Source: Lunularia cruciata
Lineage: Eukaryota > Streptophyta > Marchantiopsida > Lunulariales > Lunulariaceae
Assembly (NCBI GenBank): GCA_948567375.1
Contig: OX419762.1
Span: 10,608,001-10,672,000 of the forward strand
Reading direction: 5' to 3'
Length of the DNA: 64,000 nucleotides
A model generated the notes under the pieces. It was not told the origin of the DNA and did not search any database. It saw only the letters and a list, made by a program, of their open reading frames with translations. Made by a program: the position numbers and the translations under genes. This document shows positions 38,521 through 51,974 of this stretch, in pieces (position 1 is the stretch's first letter; every line of letters begins with the position of its first letter).

Positions 38521-41289
38521 GTTAGCTACCTTGAGAAAAAGTATTAACTTCCAAACTATAGGTGAAAATTGTATATTCATTTATTTATCTATAGTAATTA
38601 TAGATTTGATACGTAAACCTAATGCCTATCACTCATGCAAATCAAATAATAAGAAGCTTGTAAACCTAATACCTATCACTCATGCAAATACAAATAAGAA
38701 GAAGCTTGTCTTCATTAATGGATACTTCTAGTCACATTTGTATATACATATGCTAAAGGAAGAGCACGCTGATATCGAGCACCATTTAGTTATAACAACT
38801 CAAAGTAAAATTTTGTGCCCTGAAAATCAACCTTTTATCCACTCCTCCAAAATGGCTCATAAAGAAAGACTTCACCGATGTCAAACACAGAATCACACGT
38901 TCAAATTTCACTCACATTCGTAAAAGGGTCATCTAAATTGTAAATTCCTCAAGGTCAACAACCTTAATCATATCACTCATTAATAGAAAATTAAAATTGT
39001 CGATAATCAAGTTGCACAAAAATCAGGAGGAAAAGGTGTTCCCAACTAAATACATACTCTCCTTATCGCCTACCATCAGGATTTATTGCAGGATTTTCTT
39101 TTATGAGCGTACCCCACAAGTGTTATCATTATGAAGATTGGCTTAAGTAATCCATCGCCTATGAGTTACATGACATATCAGATCAGCCTAAGATATAAGG
39201 GATCCATATGGGGACCTTCAAGATTGGAACGTCATCAGTAAAAATCATAAGAACAGGAATCTCATCACGAACTTACTTATTTTATTCCATTACATAAAGA
39301 TTTGGAAATATAAATAGTCATTTTACTGGAATCTGAAGTCTTTTTTATCTACATATTTTTATTTTTTTCCCTTATAAAATAAACATGTAATAAAAATTTA
39401 CAATTTACAATTTATAATTAGAATTCAATTTTGAATCTACAAAATTACATTTATTAATACGATCGCTTATTATCTTTTGATGATAATGATATACAACTAC
39501 ATTATTGTAGATACTCAATTTAACATGGGTAGATCCAGATTTTTAAATTAGATACGATTGGCATTTATTAGGACTTTAATCTTGTCATGTAAAAAATAAC
39601 TATGTCATTGAGACATATAACTATGTAACTATGCATTAAACATATTGATATATAACTATAAAAAATATTGAACTTAATAATATTCTCCCATAACCAAGGA
39701 TAACAGGCGATATGACATCAACTCCAAAAAATCCATCAAGTTCTTGATATCTCAACCTACCTCGACTTTGTGACATTTCTTTGAATTTACGATATATCAA
39801 AGCCTATGGATATATAAAAAAATTTCAAGTATCCAATTTATATTCCTACTTCAATTTCATATTATAGTATGAGATGTTTATAAATAAAGATAGTTTTATT
39901 TTTTATTTCATCAACTGAAAATATATCAGAGACACTCTTTTCTTTTTTATAATACGAACATTCAACTTATTAGATCATCATATAAATGAGTAATTTATTT
40001 TAGACACATTTTAATTTAACCAGTATATTTATAGCCTTTTTTCTCCTAAATATGTGATTTAGGATAAAGGAGAAGCCAATTAATCCTCATATTCACAAAA
40101 GAATCACCTAATTATATTTATATATATCTCTTTCTAAGTAAATATTATATCAGTAAATAATTTTGTGTTTAGCTTGGTACATTGGACTACAGTAATTGGT
40201 AAGTAAGACTATACAAAGTTAATCACTTTGATTTTAAGCCAAAAGACTTTTTTTATCATTCAAGAAAAGAAATCCATTTCTTGATTTGAAAATAAACCAA
40301 AACCTAGAAAGAAGTTAACGCCTATATGTCATACTCTTAAATTTAATTAACTACCTTACCTTAAGCAAACTCATTACTTCCAAATATATTATAATGAAAA
40401 TTTTAATAACTAATCCAATGCCTAATTCCATGTAAACTAAAAGTAATGAGAAGCTTATCTCAACTAAAATAATATCTCTAGTGATATTTGTATGCACATC
40501 TGCTGGTCAAAGCAAGAGATACTTGATATGCAACATCCAAGATAAAAACTCAGAAAACAATAACGTTTCATCCACTCTTTAAATCTTTCACTTACTCCCC
40601 ATGTCAAAGTATTAACTCTTTTATATCCAAGCTAATTTTAGGGTATATTTTTTATTTATTTTGAGTAATAATTACTATTTTAATTTATTTTGAGTAATAA
40701 TTATTTATTATTATTATTTTCCATAATTTCAATACTTATTTTAGATTACTATTGTGTATCAATATAATGTGAACTTTGCTTTATGTTAAAATTCCTATTT
40801 TTTATACATTTAATTTTAACTACTTGTAATTTTAATTTATGTGGACATGATTATTTTTTAATATCGTTTTTGATAAAAATAATTTTCATTTAATAAATAT
40901 ATTTAACCTTTTCTAGAAGTTTAAACTTCTATTCTAGAAGTAACTAATATTATTTATGTTTTAAAATAATATTTTAATAAATTATTTTAATATTTTTTAT
41001 AATATTAAACACATAATCATATATAATTAACATAACATAAATTTTAAAAATATTATATTATATATTAAAAAAAATTAAATTAAGTTTGAGAACACTATTA
41101 CTTGTACCTTGGAATAGGATGAACTATTATTTTCTCAACTTAAATAAAAAAAATTCACCATTGGAATTCCAAATTCAATTCCTTTGATTTGATATAATGT
41201 TATGATATCTCATGATAATATCATTTGATCATAGGATATTTTAGGTATAGAGGGTAGATTTCCCATATCGATTATGTTGGGACCTAGCC
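38521..41289 (+). repeat. AT-rich degenerate repeat unit
   Basis: 39050-39310 repeats 36820-37030, and 40060-40240 repeats 38290-38470, in the same order. Short frames such as 38738-38923 have no motif. Otherwise this is featureless AT-rich DNA. Confidence 0.5.
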
Positions 41290-41384
41290 ACATTTTACCT
41301 CTTTAGTTTCTCCCTTGTGCTGCTTCATGGGGTCTTCCTGTCCTTGTCCTTCGTATGTTCTACATGGTCATCTTTTTCTCTTTG

Positions 41385-41419
<35 letters not shown>
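41285..41419 (+). mobile_element. LINE tail with (TA)n microsatellite
   Basis: A diverged LINE tail in plus orientation (TTGGGACCTAGCCACATTTTACC, TTCATGGGGTCTTCCTGTCC, TGGTCATCTTTTTCTC) is followed directly by a TA dinucleotide run at 41391-41419. The tail fits the common order, but the match is weaker than for the other copies. Confidence 0.55.
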
Positions 41420-41423
<4 letters not shown>

Positions 41424-43869
41424 CATTTCAATACCTGAAAATATATCAAAAATATATTTTCTATTATAGCATATTGAAATTTATAAGGTTATCTTATTAA
41501 TCAATGATTTAATTTACAAATAAATTTAACTACTACATCTACACTTTCTACTTTTCTTTTAAATATGTGATTTAGGAGAAAGGAAAAGCTTATTAATCCT
41601 CACATTAACAACATAATATTCATCATTTTATCTATATCTTTCTCTTTCTAATTATACAATATATATAATTTTTAACTTAGATTGAGAATATGTTTTACTT
41701 GATAAACTAGATATTGATAAGTAAGACTGTACAAAATTAATCACTTTAATTATTCAGAAAATATATTTATTTTTCAAATGAAAATACACTCTAAGATCTT
41801 AAAATTTGAACTCTTGAAATTTCATTTCTTAAATTTGGTTAAATAATTTAAAATAACTCAATTAATTGTGTATATATAGAAAATACATAACACCATGCAA
41901 ATAAAAATTTATTAATCTCTCAGCTAAGGGTTATCTAATGATGGTTGTATATTGGTCATGTGGTAAAAAATAGAGTAGTTTGAGATTGAGCATCAAGGAT
42001 AGCTATTTCAGAAGAAATCTGTCATTCACTCCCCCATCACACCTATGCAATCTTTTTATGCCAAAACTAATAAATAGGTATACAATCTTGTTTTTGTTTG
42101 TTTGTTTTGAGTCATAATTTTGTTACTTACATGATATCTATTTGAGATTATTACATGTATCACCATCAAGTGTGATAAAAAAAATTATGTATACGAATGT
42201 TATTTCAAAAAATTATTTTTGAATAGTACCAACAATTATAATTATATATTCTATAGTTCTAATATTTAATATAAAAAATAATTTATATGATAAAAATAAT
42301 TCTTTATAATCCTTTGTAAAAAGTAAAAAAATTCTTTGAAAGTATATGAAAGTTAATTTGAAGTAAAATAAAATAAAATAAAAGGAAATTAAAAAATCCA
42401 AAATTTTATAGCTGATTTTCTTTTGGAATAAGATAAACTATGTTACTTAACCTAAATTTAAAATTTTACCATTAAAAAAGAAGCAGGTTAATCTCATCTC
42501 ATTATTAATGGGATAAGAAAATTTTTAATTTATATTATAAAAAGTAATTTTTTCAATTTATTATAGGAAATCTCAAATATGATTATTATATTAGAGCAAA
42601 GACTTGATTTTCAAAATGGAATAACACTAGCATAAGTAATAAAAAATACAGAAGCCTTTTAACTCTATGCAATACTTATAATTTAAAGAACAACTAGATC
42701 AGAGGAGTATACTAGAAAGCAATTACAAATAGGTGTAAGTTAAAAATGTCATAAAACTTACATATGCAAAATATCTGTACAATGAGATTTCAAGATTTGG
42801 ACAGACAGTGACCTCTTAGGCAAATTTCGAAGATACTTGCGTATGCAGACCTAGAATTTATCTTTGATTACTAAACACCTGAACATAAGATTTTAGAATC
42901 ACAATCCATTAATCGAGTAATACTTCTGAACCCCAGGAATTCTACAAGATACATGTTGCCCATATTTGCTGGTGTTAACGATGTTTACTTATAAGAACTA
43001 AAATCCATTTCAGTGAATCAAAGATATATAAACAAGATTCTAAAACTGCAATAGACGGAGCAGACTTAAAAATGTACATTATGCGTACCGAGGAAGAATA
43101 AAATTTTATAGATCCTTTAGATTTATAAACAACTTAAATTTAAGTAAGACATTCATAAATTAGAACATAATAGAGACTCATACCAACGTTTGTATTTACA
43201 TTTTCTATTAAAATTTCCATCTTGAGGAAATGTATATGTATTCTTAACGGCTAGATCTCATAGAAAAGAATACAAGTGCGCCAACGACATGCATACCAAT
43301 CTATCTACGTTATTTCATTCAATATATATAACTAACTGACTAAAGTTGTGTCTTAAGAGACTGAGGGATGTCTCTTACAGTTACTCGTCCCCGGAGAAGG
43401 CTAGAGACGAATGCATGGGGGTTGGAGGTTGTGTTCAACGAGGGTTGCTACCAAGTGGCTGAATCCAACCCTAGTAATTATCCAGGGGCAGAGACTAGTT
43501 TAGTTTTGAAGGTCTTAGAAACCCTATATCTTACGATGTTAATGAGGATGACTCTTTTTCTCTTATAATAAAATCTGTCATATAATGATGCACCCCATAT
43601 TTAAAAGAGGTTGTGAAGAGTCCATCCCAGAAAATTTCCACATGATGTACCCAATTGTCACATGATATTTATCTTAAATAGCAGACTAAATTCTAATCAC
43701 CTAGTAGATGTAATTTTGCATATGGTCTTTACTAGGTGGTACTACACTGTACTAGTCTGTTGATGAGTGGATTTGAACGTAAATTTTGATTTGGTTGAAT
43801 GGAAATCTATGATAAACTATAGAATGGATCGTATTATGGAAGGGGCTAATAAGTTCTACAAAAGTATAA
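41420..43869. other. AT-rich DNA without supported gene
   Basis: Includes another copy of the AT-rich repeat (41565-41760, with GTGATTTAGGAGAAAGGAAAAG). Long A/T runs and short frames only. A 66-codon frame at 43368-43568 has no motif. Confidence 0.5.
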
Positions 43870-45290
43870 GTAAATCATATTTGTCAAACCATATCGAGGA
43901 TATTGAAGATATCTTTTAGCTGACAAAGAAAGAGGATGCAGCGCCAGCGATAGGTTTTTGCATGCATCTAGTTTCTTGCAAGAGAAAACAACGAGCTCTT
44001 CAGCATGTCGTCATGTTTGTCACAGATTGGCAACTAACCTTTGAAAGATCCACATTTTGATCTGTAATATATCTGCCAAAAACAATCTTTCCACTTTGCA
44101 GTTTCCTCATGATGATAACTCAATAGGTTCTTTCTTTCTTAAGTGTGTAGTGTCCTGTTCTACGAACGAACGAACGACCTCTGCTATCATTGCAAATGCA
44201 CAGTCATCTGCATAAAATATCACCCTCAATATTTAAAAGTCAGATTTCTTCGCGCTCCAGCTAGATCAGCTAGTAAAATTTTTCCTTATCTTCATGTGAT
44301 TTAAACTGCTTTTAAATTAATCCGCTCAGATTACTTCGTTTTTCCTAATACGCTTACAAAACTGAAAATATGGCTGTATCATAAGTATATATTACTTTAG
44401 AAATTAATTTTGGGGGAAATGTAAGATTAGATAAATAAAAAAGAACCTGACATACTGTTGTATAATATTCGTCGCAAAACTTATTTGTATTATTTTCTCA
44501 TATTAAAGTGTGAGATGTATTTAATAAACTCTTGTTCATCAAAGGTTACTTTATGCCTTCATTTTTACACTTATCTTGACATCGATCCTGATCTATTTCT
44601 CGTTTATTCTTTTTGCACAAAGTGGTACATCGTCGGCTATCTTTGACATTTCCTTTTGGTATGGGTAGAGATGAGCTTTCGTGAACATTGGACCCTCACT
44701 GTGTTGAGGACTAGAGTTGTATTGTTTATCGGGTCTCACATAATCCGGGTCACTATTATCATTAACTTGCTGTGTTTCACTTGGAATTCTGTGTCAAACT
44801 ATTCTTGATGTGAATCATCGTACTCAATTCCTTAGAGCCAAACTTCGTTATGCTACAGTAGGTTACTTGTTTACGGAAGTTCTTCGTTATCTCCATTTGA
44901 TCTAGATTAAATTGATTATTAGTTTGCACGGAGAATCTCTTTTTAGGTATGTGTAGACATTGAAACTATGGTGATGGATTATTATTGCAGATATCATTTG
45001 ATTATAACAGTAGAAATAATATAGAAATTTTAACAAGAAAAATAATTGTTTGCTTGCCAACAACGTGACCTCCTAGAGTATCCATGTAGTATATGTTCTC
45101 AAGAGATGGTATGTACTGAAGTTAATAGGAGGGTTCAATATGTTCTCTACTATTTTTTCACAAATCAAGAACATATTAATCATAGTAACGTAGAATATTT
45201 CTCTTTTCTTTATTTAGTCCAACGTCTTCATGGGGCTCCTTCCTCACCTTAGATATAGAGATTGACAAAGTCACCAAACATACGTGAGAT
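43870..45290 (+). repeat. Relic of HNL 3' tail and flank
   Basis: Inverted partner of 10800-11730 and direct partner of the copy B tail (35400-35700). Landmarks are CTTTTAGCTGACAAAGAAAG, CATGCATCTAGTTTCTTGCA, and, near 45110, GTTAATAGGAGGGTTCAATA. No NLR body precedes it here. Confidence 0.6.
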
Positions 45291-45337
45291 ATTAGATAAA
45301 TGAAATCAGCCAAAGTGTGTATATACACATTAAGAGA

Positions 45338-45370
45338 GTTCTGAAGGCACCAAAAAAGTGCCTTCAGAAC
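45338..45370. repeat. Perfect 13-bp inverted repeat
   Basis: GTTCTGAAGGCAC, a 7-base A-rich loop (45351-45357), then the exact reverse complement GTGCCTTCAGAAC. It could be a transposon-end remnant or a small hairpin. No gene overlaps it. Confidence 0.85.
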
Positions 45371-46342
45371 CAGTTCACAGCGTTCAGTTGTAAGTTACTT
45401 TGCAGAGTATATCCCACGGTTCAGTCATAGGTTACTTTGTTTTTATTCCATGCTGGGTAGGGAATAAAACAGTTTTACTCCATGGCACTTTGTCTTTTTT
45501 GCTAGGGCCTTGGGGGGCGTGTTTTCACTGGATCTGTCAATGAAGGGATAAAGAAAACATACCTAATCTCAAGTGTCACTACTGCTGATGTGGTTGCTCG
45601 CCTCACATGAACATCTCAAGTGGTCTAATCATAGTCCTTGTGCATCCTTCTCACATGGATCTCTACCCCATTGCGAGATAAAGCGTCGATGACACACTAA
45701 GCATGGTGTATCTTGAGCCACTCTAGGCAGCCCCTCATGGGGAGGTGTAGCAATTGCTAGCATAAGAATAACAATAGTAACACATGATGCTCTTCTCTAT
45801 ATCTCTCTATATCTGTAAAATACAACTCTTCACAGCACAACTCATGTAAGAACATATAATTTCTCCAAACCCTAAAAACTATAACTCTTATAACTTTAAA
45901 TTTTCAATTTTCATCTCAAAAATTTTCAAAATAAATTTCAATGGAACTCAATCATTAAAACCAAGAGAATAGAAAGAAAATTTCTTGACCCATCATTCTC
46001 AATGTATAATGATCACTCTAAACCTTGAAAAACCTAAAATTCCCATAACTTTCTACTCAATTCTCCATAGTCTTCAACCTAGATACCAATAGAATCAAAA
46101 TTGAAAAAAAAAGGAATCTACTATTCACTCAAGTGTTATATATTAGAGAGCATTCTGAAAATATATATCTTTCCTCTCACATCTCTCTCTTCTCCACTCT
46201 CCCGATCCCCTCTAGAAAAGGGAAGCAAGACTCAAAAGATGGTAAAGATTATTATCATCAACTGGAGGAGAAGAGAAGAAGGAGGAAAAACAGTCTCCAT
46301 GTCCCAACCTATCATTTTATGTATTCTTATGGGAACTGAAGA
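45371..46342. other. No supported gene
   Basis: Contains a two-fold short repeat near 45390-45445 (GTTCAG, then AGGTTACTTTG) and pyrimidine-rich stretches. The 104-codon frame at 46101-46415 is low complexity and is not called. Confidence 0.4.
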
Positions 46343-46560
46343 GACAAGAAGAGTGGGGTGGATGAGCAGAAAGAGTGAGGTGGGTTTACTATTCCCCCTC
46401 CACGTATCAACATGAAGCGGTTTCAGTTAGTTAATTTTCGTGGGTGTAAAATATTTCATGGGATAGTTATAGGAGGACATGAAAGGCAAATCTGTGAATC
46501 ATTATTTATATCATTAGAGGACGCGAGAGGAAAATCTGTGAATTTTAGAGGAGCACCTCC
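46343..46560 (+). repeat. Direct repeat partner of 26820-27010
   Basis: Shares GAGTGGGGTGGATGAGCAGA, CGGTTTCAGTTAGTT, GAGAGGAAAATCTGTGAATT and GGAGCACCTCC. An extra internal repeat of the ATCTGTGAAT block is present here. Confidence 0.75.
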
Positions 46561-46871
46561 TGTATCCCTCTAAAGGTTAACAGGTCACGATTTTCAAAAC
46601 CCATAAGCATAAGCTATTAGAGGTCCACGAGAGATCCATAGACCACAAGCCTTGACTCAAAATTCGAATCCAACCGAAGTGTAATCTAAACCCTAAATAA
46701 TTAGTGCGCTGTTCATAAATGGACAAAAAAGTTTTTAGGGACCCGTGAAATTACTTACGGGAGGTGCCCCTTCTCGTAAATTTTGAAATTGAAACCCCTT
46801 GTTGAAACCCCCGCAAAGTAGGGGTGAGTTTTCTGAAACTCACATTAAACGGAAGAGAAGTTAATATAATT

Positions 46872-46964
46872 CTTGGAAGGACGATCGCGAAGAAAAATAA
46901 AGGGAAGAGCCCATCAAGCCTTACAAGGGAGAGATGAAAAAGGTAAAATGGGGCTAAGCCCCAA
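46872..46964 (-). mobile_element. 93-bp LINE tail with target-site duplication
   Basis: Contains CCCATCAAGCCTTACAAGGG and the TGGGGCTAAGCCCCA palindrome, flanked by a perfect 10-bp direct repeat TAATATAATT at 46862-46871 and 46965-46974. Confidence 0.85.
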
Positions 46965-46974
46965 TAATATAATT

Positions 46975-48060
46975 ATAAAATTAAACTTGGGCCAAACTCG
47001 AGATTACGATGGGTGTATGATGATATCTAAGGGCAGATTTTAAAGCGCAGAGGGTGACTATAAGACTGATCTGGATGAGAAATTTGCTCTATAGTATGGC
47101 AAGTTCTCCGCATATACTCATTATAAACTCCGAGGAGGCTAGTTTTAGACGTGTTTGTGAGTTTAGGGCAGAACGCGAGGTATAATGTACCCATATCTGT
47201 GTTACAAGTATCCTTCACTACACATGTGTGTTACAATTATTCTTCATTACGAGTTTAAAGTCAGTTATTATATATATAAAACATATTTTATTATTTATTT
47301 AATAATAATAAAATTTATAAGTCATTGTATCAATAAATTCATAAACATATTCTATTTTATAAATTTATATTTATTTTAAATATATTAAAAGGAAATGCCT
47401 ATTAAAATTCACACTAACCAAAAAAAAACATCTATCTTCATCTATCTCTTTTAATTATATCAATAAAAATAATTGTAACTTAGACCAAGAATGTGTTTAG
47501 CTTGGCACACTAGATATCAGTAAGTAAGACTATGCATAGTTAATCACTCTGATTTCAAACCAAAATATTTTAAATCATTAAAATAATTATTCAGAAAGTA
47601 CACTCCAAATCTAAAAAATCTCAACTGTTATGTTTAGTTAACTACCTTAAGCAATCTTTAACTTCCAAATGTAATACATATAAAAGTACATAATAAATAT
47701 AATATACATTATGTCACTACATTTGTGATGTTGAAGCTAGATTGTTTATAGACTGGAGTAGTAGTGTTTGTAGTCATAAATATTTTGGTCGTTATTAATA
47801 TATTACTCGTTGACGGTCCGACTTCATATTAGAGCTATTGATCATATGGTGGGACCTATCATCACTTACACTATTTGCACCATGGGATGTGCCATCAGTG
47901 GTGCCTTTAGGGTTGGAGGCCCAGGTCGAGCAGAGGGGCATACTTTTTAAGTGTAGCTTGAAAGAGATCACTTCTTTGATGTTGAATCTTTGAGTTCTTG
48001 GAGTCTTTTAGCTAGAGTGATGTGATTTGACTGTAATCATTGCCTGATTGTTTGAAGAGT
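46975..48060. other. AT-rich DNA, then left edge of Ty3 element F
   Basis: 47390-47570 is another copy of the AT-rich repeat family. From about 47.8 kb composition shifts to that of element F. I could not fix the F LTR boundary. Confidence 0.4.
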
Positions 48061-51000
48061 ATTGAGTGAATGATCATATACTAACTGAGTTTGAGTGTGA
48101 TTTGAATTGAAGAACAAATTGATTACATCAAAGAAGTAAAATTCAAGGGGAAATAAGGTGTAAGAATTGAGGGTGTTGGTGGTATCTCCAAGCTTGGCAG
48201 ATCATTGGTATCTTGATTGTGGTTTAGATTTCCTTAAGTGTGTGCAAAAGTGTGCAAAAGCTCTGTGTGATTTGATATAAATTTGGCAATGAGGCAGACA
48301 GTGTGTGGAAGCATGGTCAAATTTGGACCCAAATGGAGTTAACTTTAGACAAAAGTGTTTGCTTTGAGACCAAGAGGTAAAATCATTACCAATTTAGTGC
48401 AAGTTGAGCTCAAAATGAAAAATTTAAGGTGGAGTTGGGAACCCATCTTTTCAAATTAGGGATTTTGAGATCCATATCCTACAAATTTTGCTTGAGTGGA
48501 AAATTAGCAAAGGATTTGGTGGTTAGCCAAATGTAGAGGAGTTATGTTATATTTATGTTAGATTTGGTGGAGGATTTATGTTCAAATTTATGTCATATTT
48601 GGAGGAGGTTGAATGGATTTGGATGTCAAATTTGGTAGAAGTTGCATGGATTTAGAGGTCACCCGAACTACCCCAAATTTGGCTTGAGTTAGAGAAGACA
48701 TTGCCAAATTTGGAGAGCGTTCAAATTGGCAAGAAGAAAGGTCTCATTTGGCTTTTAGAGGTTTCAAAGCATAGGGCTATGAAGGCCTAGCTTGTTAGCA
48801 TGAGGCTAGCTAATTTAGATGAGTTTTGTTGGTCATTGTTTGGCAAAATCTGTCCACCCTTCTAGATTGTGTACATCAGAGTTTGAACTCCATATCTTTG
48901 GTTCGTACATTGGTGCCCTAGCCAATTGGTCCACCTTCACTTATCGTCCTAATGATTGTTCCACTAATACCTATACATATGTAGCTTTGGCTAGGAGAGT
49001 CAATTTTATCTTATTCTTGGTGATCTTGGTAGCTTAGCAATAGATAGAACACTCTTATTATATCAAATGCCAAATGATGGTAGGGTCAATCTGATATTGA
49101 TTTATGAGATAGAGGGTTTTGTTTAGACTTCTTGTGATTGGACCCTCTCCAATCTCTACTTCTTGTTTGAACACCATGTTTGTGTGAGGTGTCTTGACTT
49201 TAGAACATTGGTGCTTTAGTGTGCTCTCAATAGTGAGGCTAGAGTGATGACAAGCCAAACTACCTATGTTTCTCTCAAGTGAGGCAAGAAGTGATGACCT
49301 ACGTATTGTGAAAGTACATGTTGTGATGGTAGGTTATAGGTTGCACTTTCCTCTAGTGTAGTTGTCATAGTTAGACCTACATTAGTGTGCAACATTTAGT
49401 AGGTGGTGGCATTTGGTGTTAGCATTTGGTGGTGATTCTTGGTGGGGTACTTATGATGGTTATGATTGCAATTTGAGTAACTTTGTCACAGTAGAGTTCT
49501 TTGGGGACTCCAAAAAAGATAACATTGCAATACAGAATGGGTTTACTCAAAGTGGTACTTGGTATTAGCTTGTATCTCAAGTCCCAATGAGAGAGGAGAT
49601 TGACTCTAAAATGGAATTTGACACAAGAGCTTATTTAATTGAGAATGCACTTGGTGTGTCTGCATCATTGTTGTGTGACGTGGATAAGATTTAAGGGGCC
49701 TCCAAAGGCCCCAAGTGCTATTTTGGTATAATGGGTACACTTGAGTGTGATGATCTCATCTAGGAGTTTGGTAGTTAATGTGATTTGAAGCAGATGCAAA
49801 ACTTGACTTTGTTCACACTCTTCATGGCATGGAATAGGTTGTTTAAGCATTTGGAGGGTCCACCAATGGACAAATATCATGAGTTTTGGAGAGCTCACTT
49901 GGAAGAGATTGAGCTATGAAGATAGTATTGGTCTTTGAACTACACCTCAATCATTTTACGATTGATTGATAGGGGTAGATTGGCAATACCCACAAGTTCT
50001 AGCTCTAGTAGCATTGGTGAATCTAGTGGAGGTACACTAGTTGGAGATGGTGCTACTACAAGTAAGAGTATCAACTATAGGAGGTGGTGCAGTACCGAGG
50101 TTTAACCCATGGTGGAGTTCTTCCAATTCTTGAGACAAAACTACCAAGGAGTGCAGATTGACAAGCTAAGGAGCTTGTAGAAGTTCTAGTGGAAGGCTGA
50201 TGAGAGCTTATGCAAGGCATACACATTGCATGAGATGGCTGATCAGTTTTACTCAAGGAGTTACTAAGGCCCAGACAATCCAAGTTTGGTATGGGATTGT
50301 GGATAGAGAGTTGTGACATAGAGTACATGATGCTACATGTTATAGGCTACTTCACCTACTTTGGTAGTGGTCTTTAGTCTGGTTGAGTGCATTGAGCTCA
50401 ACATGGTGGACGAGAAGGTGGTGAAATTTGGATTTGGTAGGGAGACCTCATCCATAGTTGTTACTTCCTCTAGAGTGCAATAGAGGGCACCATGCCATAT
50501 TGATTTCCAAGGGCAAAGTGGATAGTCCAGATCCTATGGAGTGCATGGAAGGCCTAGTATAGCTAGACACTTACCTTCATTTTTAGGTTATCAGCAGCCA
50601 ATGAGTGGTGGTATTGCTTGTCGGACTTGTAATGTACCTCACCACAAGAGAGAGTGCAATCAAGGTAGTGGAAACGATACCTCTGGTGTAGCACAACCAG
50701 CACAAAGACAATGTGACCATTGCCACAAATTTGGGTCACTCTAGTGACTAATGCTTTGACTTCATCTGGAGTTACAAATTGAGCAATTGCAGTAGAGATT
50801 GGCTAGCATGGCCATAGCTCAAAAGAGATCAGATTTGGATGTTGAGGCTTCCACTTCTTTTATTGGTGATAGAGACATCTTGGACTTTATGTGCGGAGCA
50901 ATATAGTTTGTTGTCTATTGTAATGACTAGGAGTGTAGTATGTGCTCCAAAGCCTAGAGGAACATTAGTGGAGTTGGACCCATAGGGAAGAAAGGCTAGT

Positions 51001-51957
51001 AACCAAGTCAAATTCCCCCAATCTTTCACACTCTTTGAGGCATTATAGATGACATCCATGGCTCCTAGATGTCCTAATGTAGGTGTGGCAAGTGGTGATA
51101 GGGTGCATGATGAACTACCAATTAGTCAGCCACTTCCTTCTACATAGGCTGAGTCTAGCATAATGTTGGGAGTGGCTCAATTGATTATGCCCTCCCTTTA
51201 TTCTCAACTAGTGACGTTTATATTGAGAGTTGATCCAACTCTAGTGTTTTGATTGGCTTCCACCCTTTATGAGAGTAGGAATGATGTGGTTCTTGCTTCT
51301 AAAGCAAGGTGGTTGATAGTGGAGCTCACTTGGTTGAGGAACATGGGATCCGTTCAATGACCAATGGTTTATGGCAAGCAAGAACAACTATATTGGAGGA
51401 GTTACCAACTAAGACTTGCTTTTAAGCAAGCGCAATTCACCTAGAGTTGTTCTATTGCATAGAACAACTCTAGGTGGAGGGGGATTTTCCGTTTGGTGGG
51501 ACCTTCAAGGAAGGTCAATATACCAAAGAGGGTCTTTATTAATCTCTGGTTTACATCCCCTTATGTTGAAGAAGGCTATAATTGTTGGTCTGGAGCTATT
51601 GGAGCATTGGTTTATAGACTGATGTGGAGAAGTGTCCATTTAAGATCCAAACATTTATAGGGGTGGTTCAACATAGTACATCACATATGGAGAGCTCATT
51701 GTCTAGATTCAGCATGGTTATTTAACTTATAGCTCTATGGTGAGAGCTCAGGCCATTGTGACAATAGTAGAGTCTATGATGTACTAATTGGTGGAGCAAT
51801 GTTGTACCCCATGGGTTTTAATATTGACTATTGGGAGGAGACAACTTCCTATAGACCAAGTTGGCAATTAGGTAAGGGATGAGTATGTTACCTACAAGTA
51901 CACTTTAGTAGTGGTAGTCTTGGTTGACTATATTCAGGGACCATGGTATCAATTTGA
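48061..51957 (+). mobile_element. Ty3 element F, copy 1 (LTR/leader, gag, retropepsin), truncated
   Basis: Head-to-tail partner of copy 2 (offset about 3.9 kb). After a long noncoding leader, gag-like sequence runs from about 49.6 to 50.9 kb with capsid words (SPKLMIF in the wrong strand is a shadow, while the plus frames align with copy 2) and two zinc knuckles near 50620-50740: CRTCNVPHHKREC and CDHCHKFG. A retropepsin-like segment near 51530-51800 reads LISGLHPLMLKK, where the active-site Asp of the usual D-S/T-G triad is missing, followed by a diverged YDVLVG-like end. The copy stops near 51957, before the methyltransferase and reverse transcriptase. Full of stops, it is inactive. Confidence 0.7.
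51438..51476. repeat. Perfect 17-bp inverted repeat inside F copy 1
   Basis: CACCTAGAGTTGTTCTA, 5-base loop TTGCA, then its exact reverse complement. It sits inside the decayed retropepsin coding region. A coding sequence would hardly keep a perfect palindrome, so it probably arose by local templated duplication. Confidence 0.9.
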
Positions 51958-51974
51958 CACCATTGAAAGCAATT

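Noticed and set aside
41391-41419. (TA)n run as a possible origin or promoter
   Set aside because: It directly follows a LINE tail and is best explained as a microsatellite seeded at the insertion end.
43368-43568. 66-codon ORF
   Set aside because: Short, no motif, surrounded by featureless AT-rich DNA.
46101-46415. 104-codon ORF with basic, low-complexity sequence
   Set aside because: Composition follows the purine/pyrimidine bias of the DNA, and its 3' part is a dispersed repeat also found at 26820.
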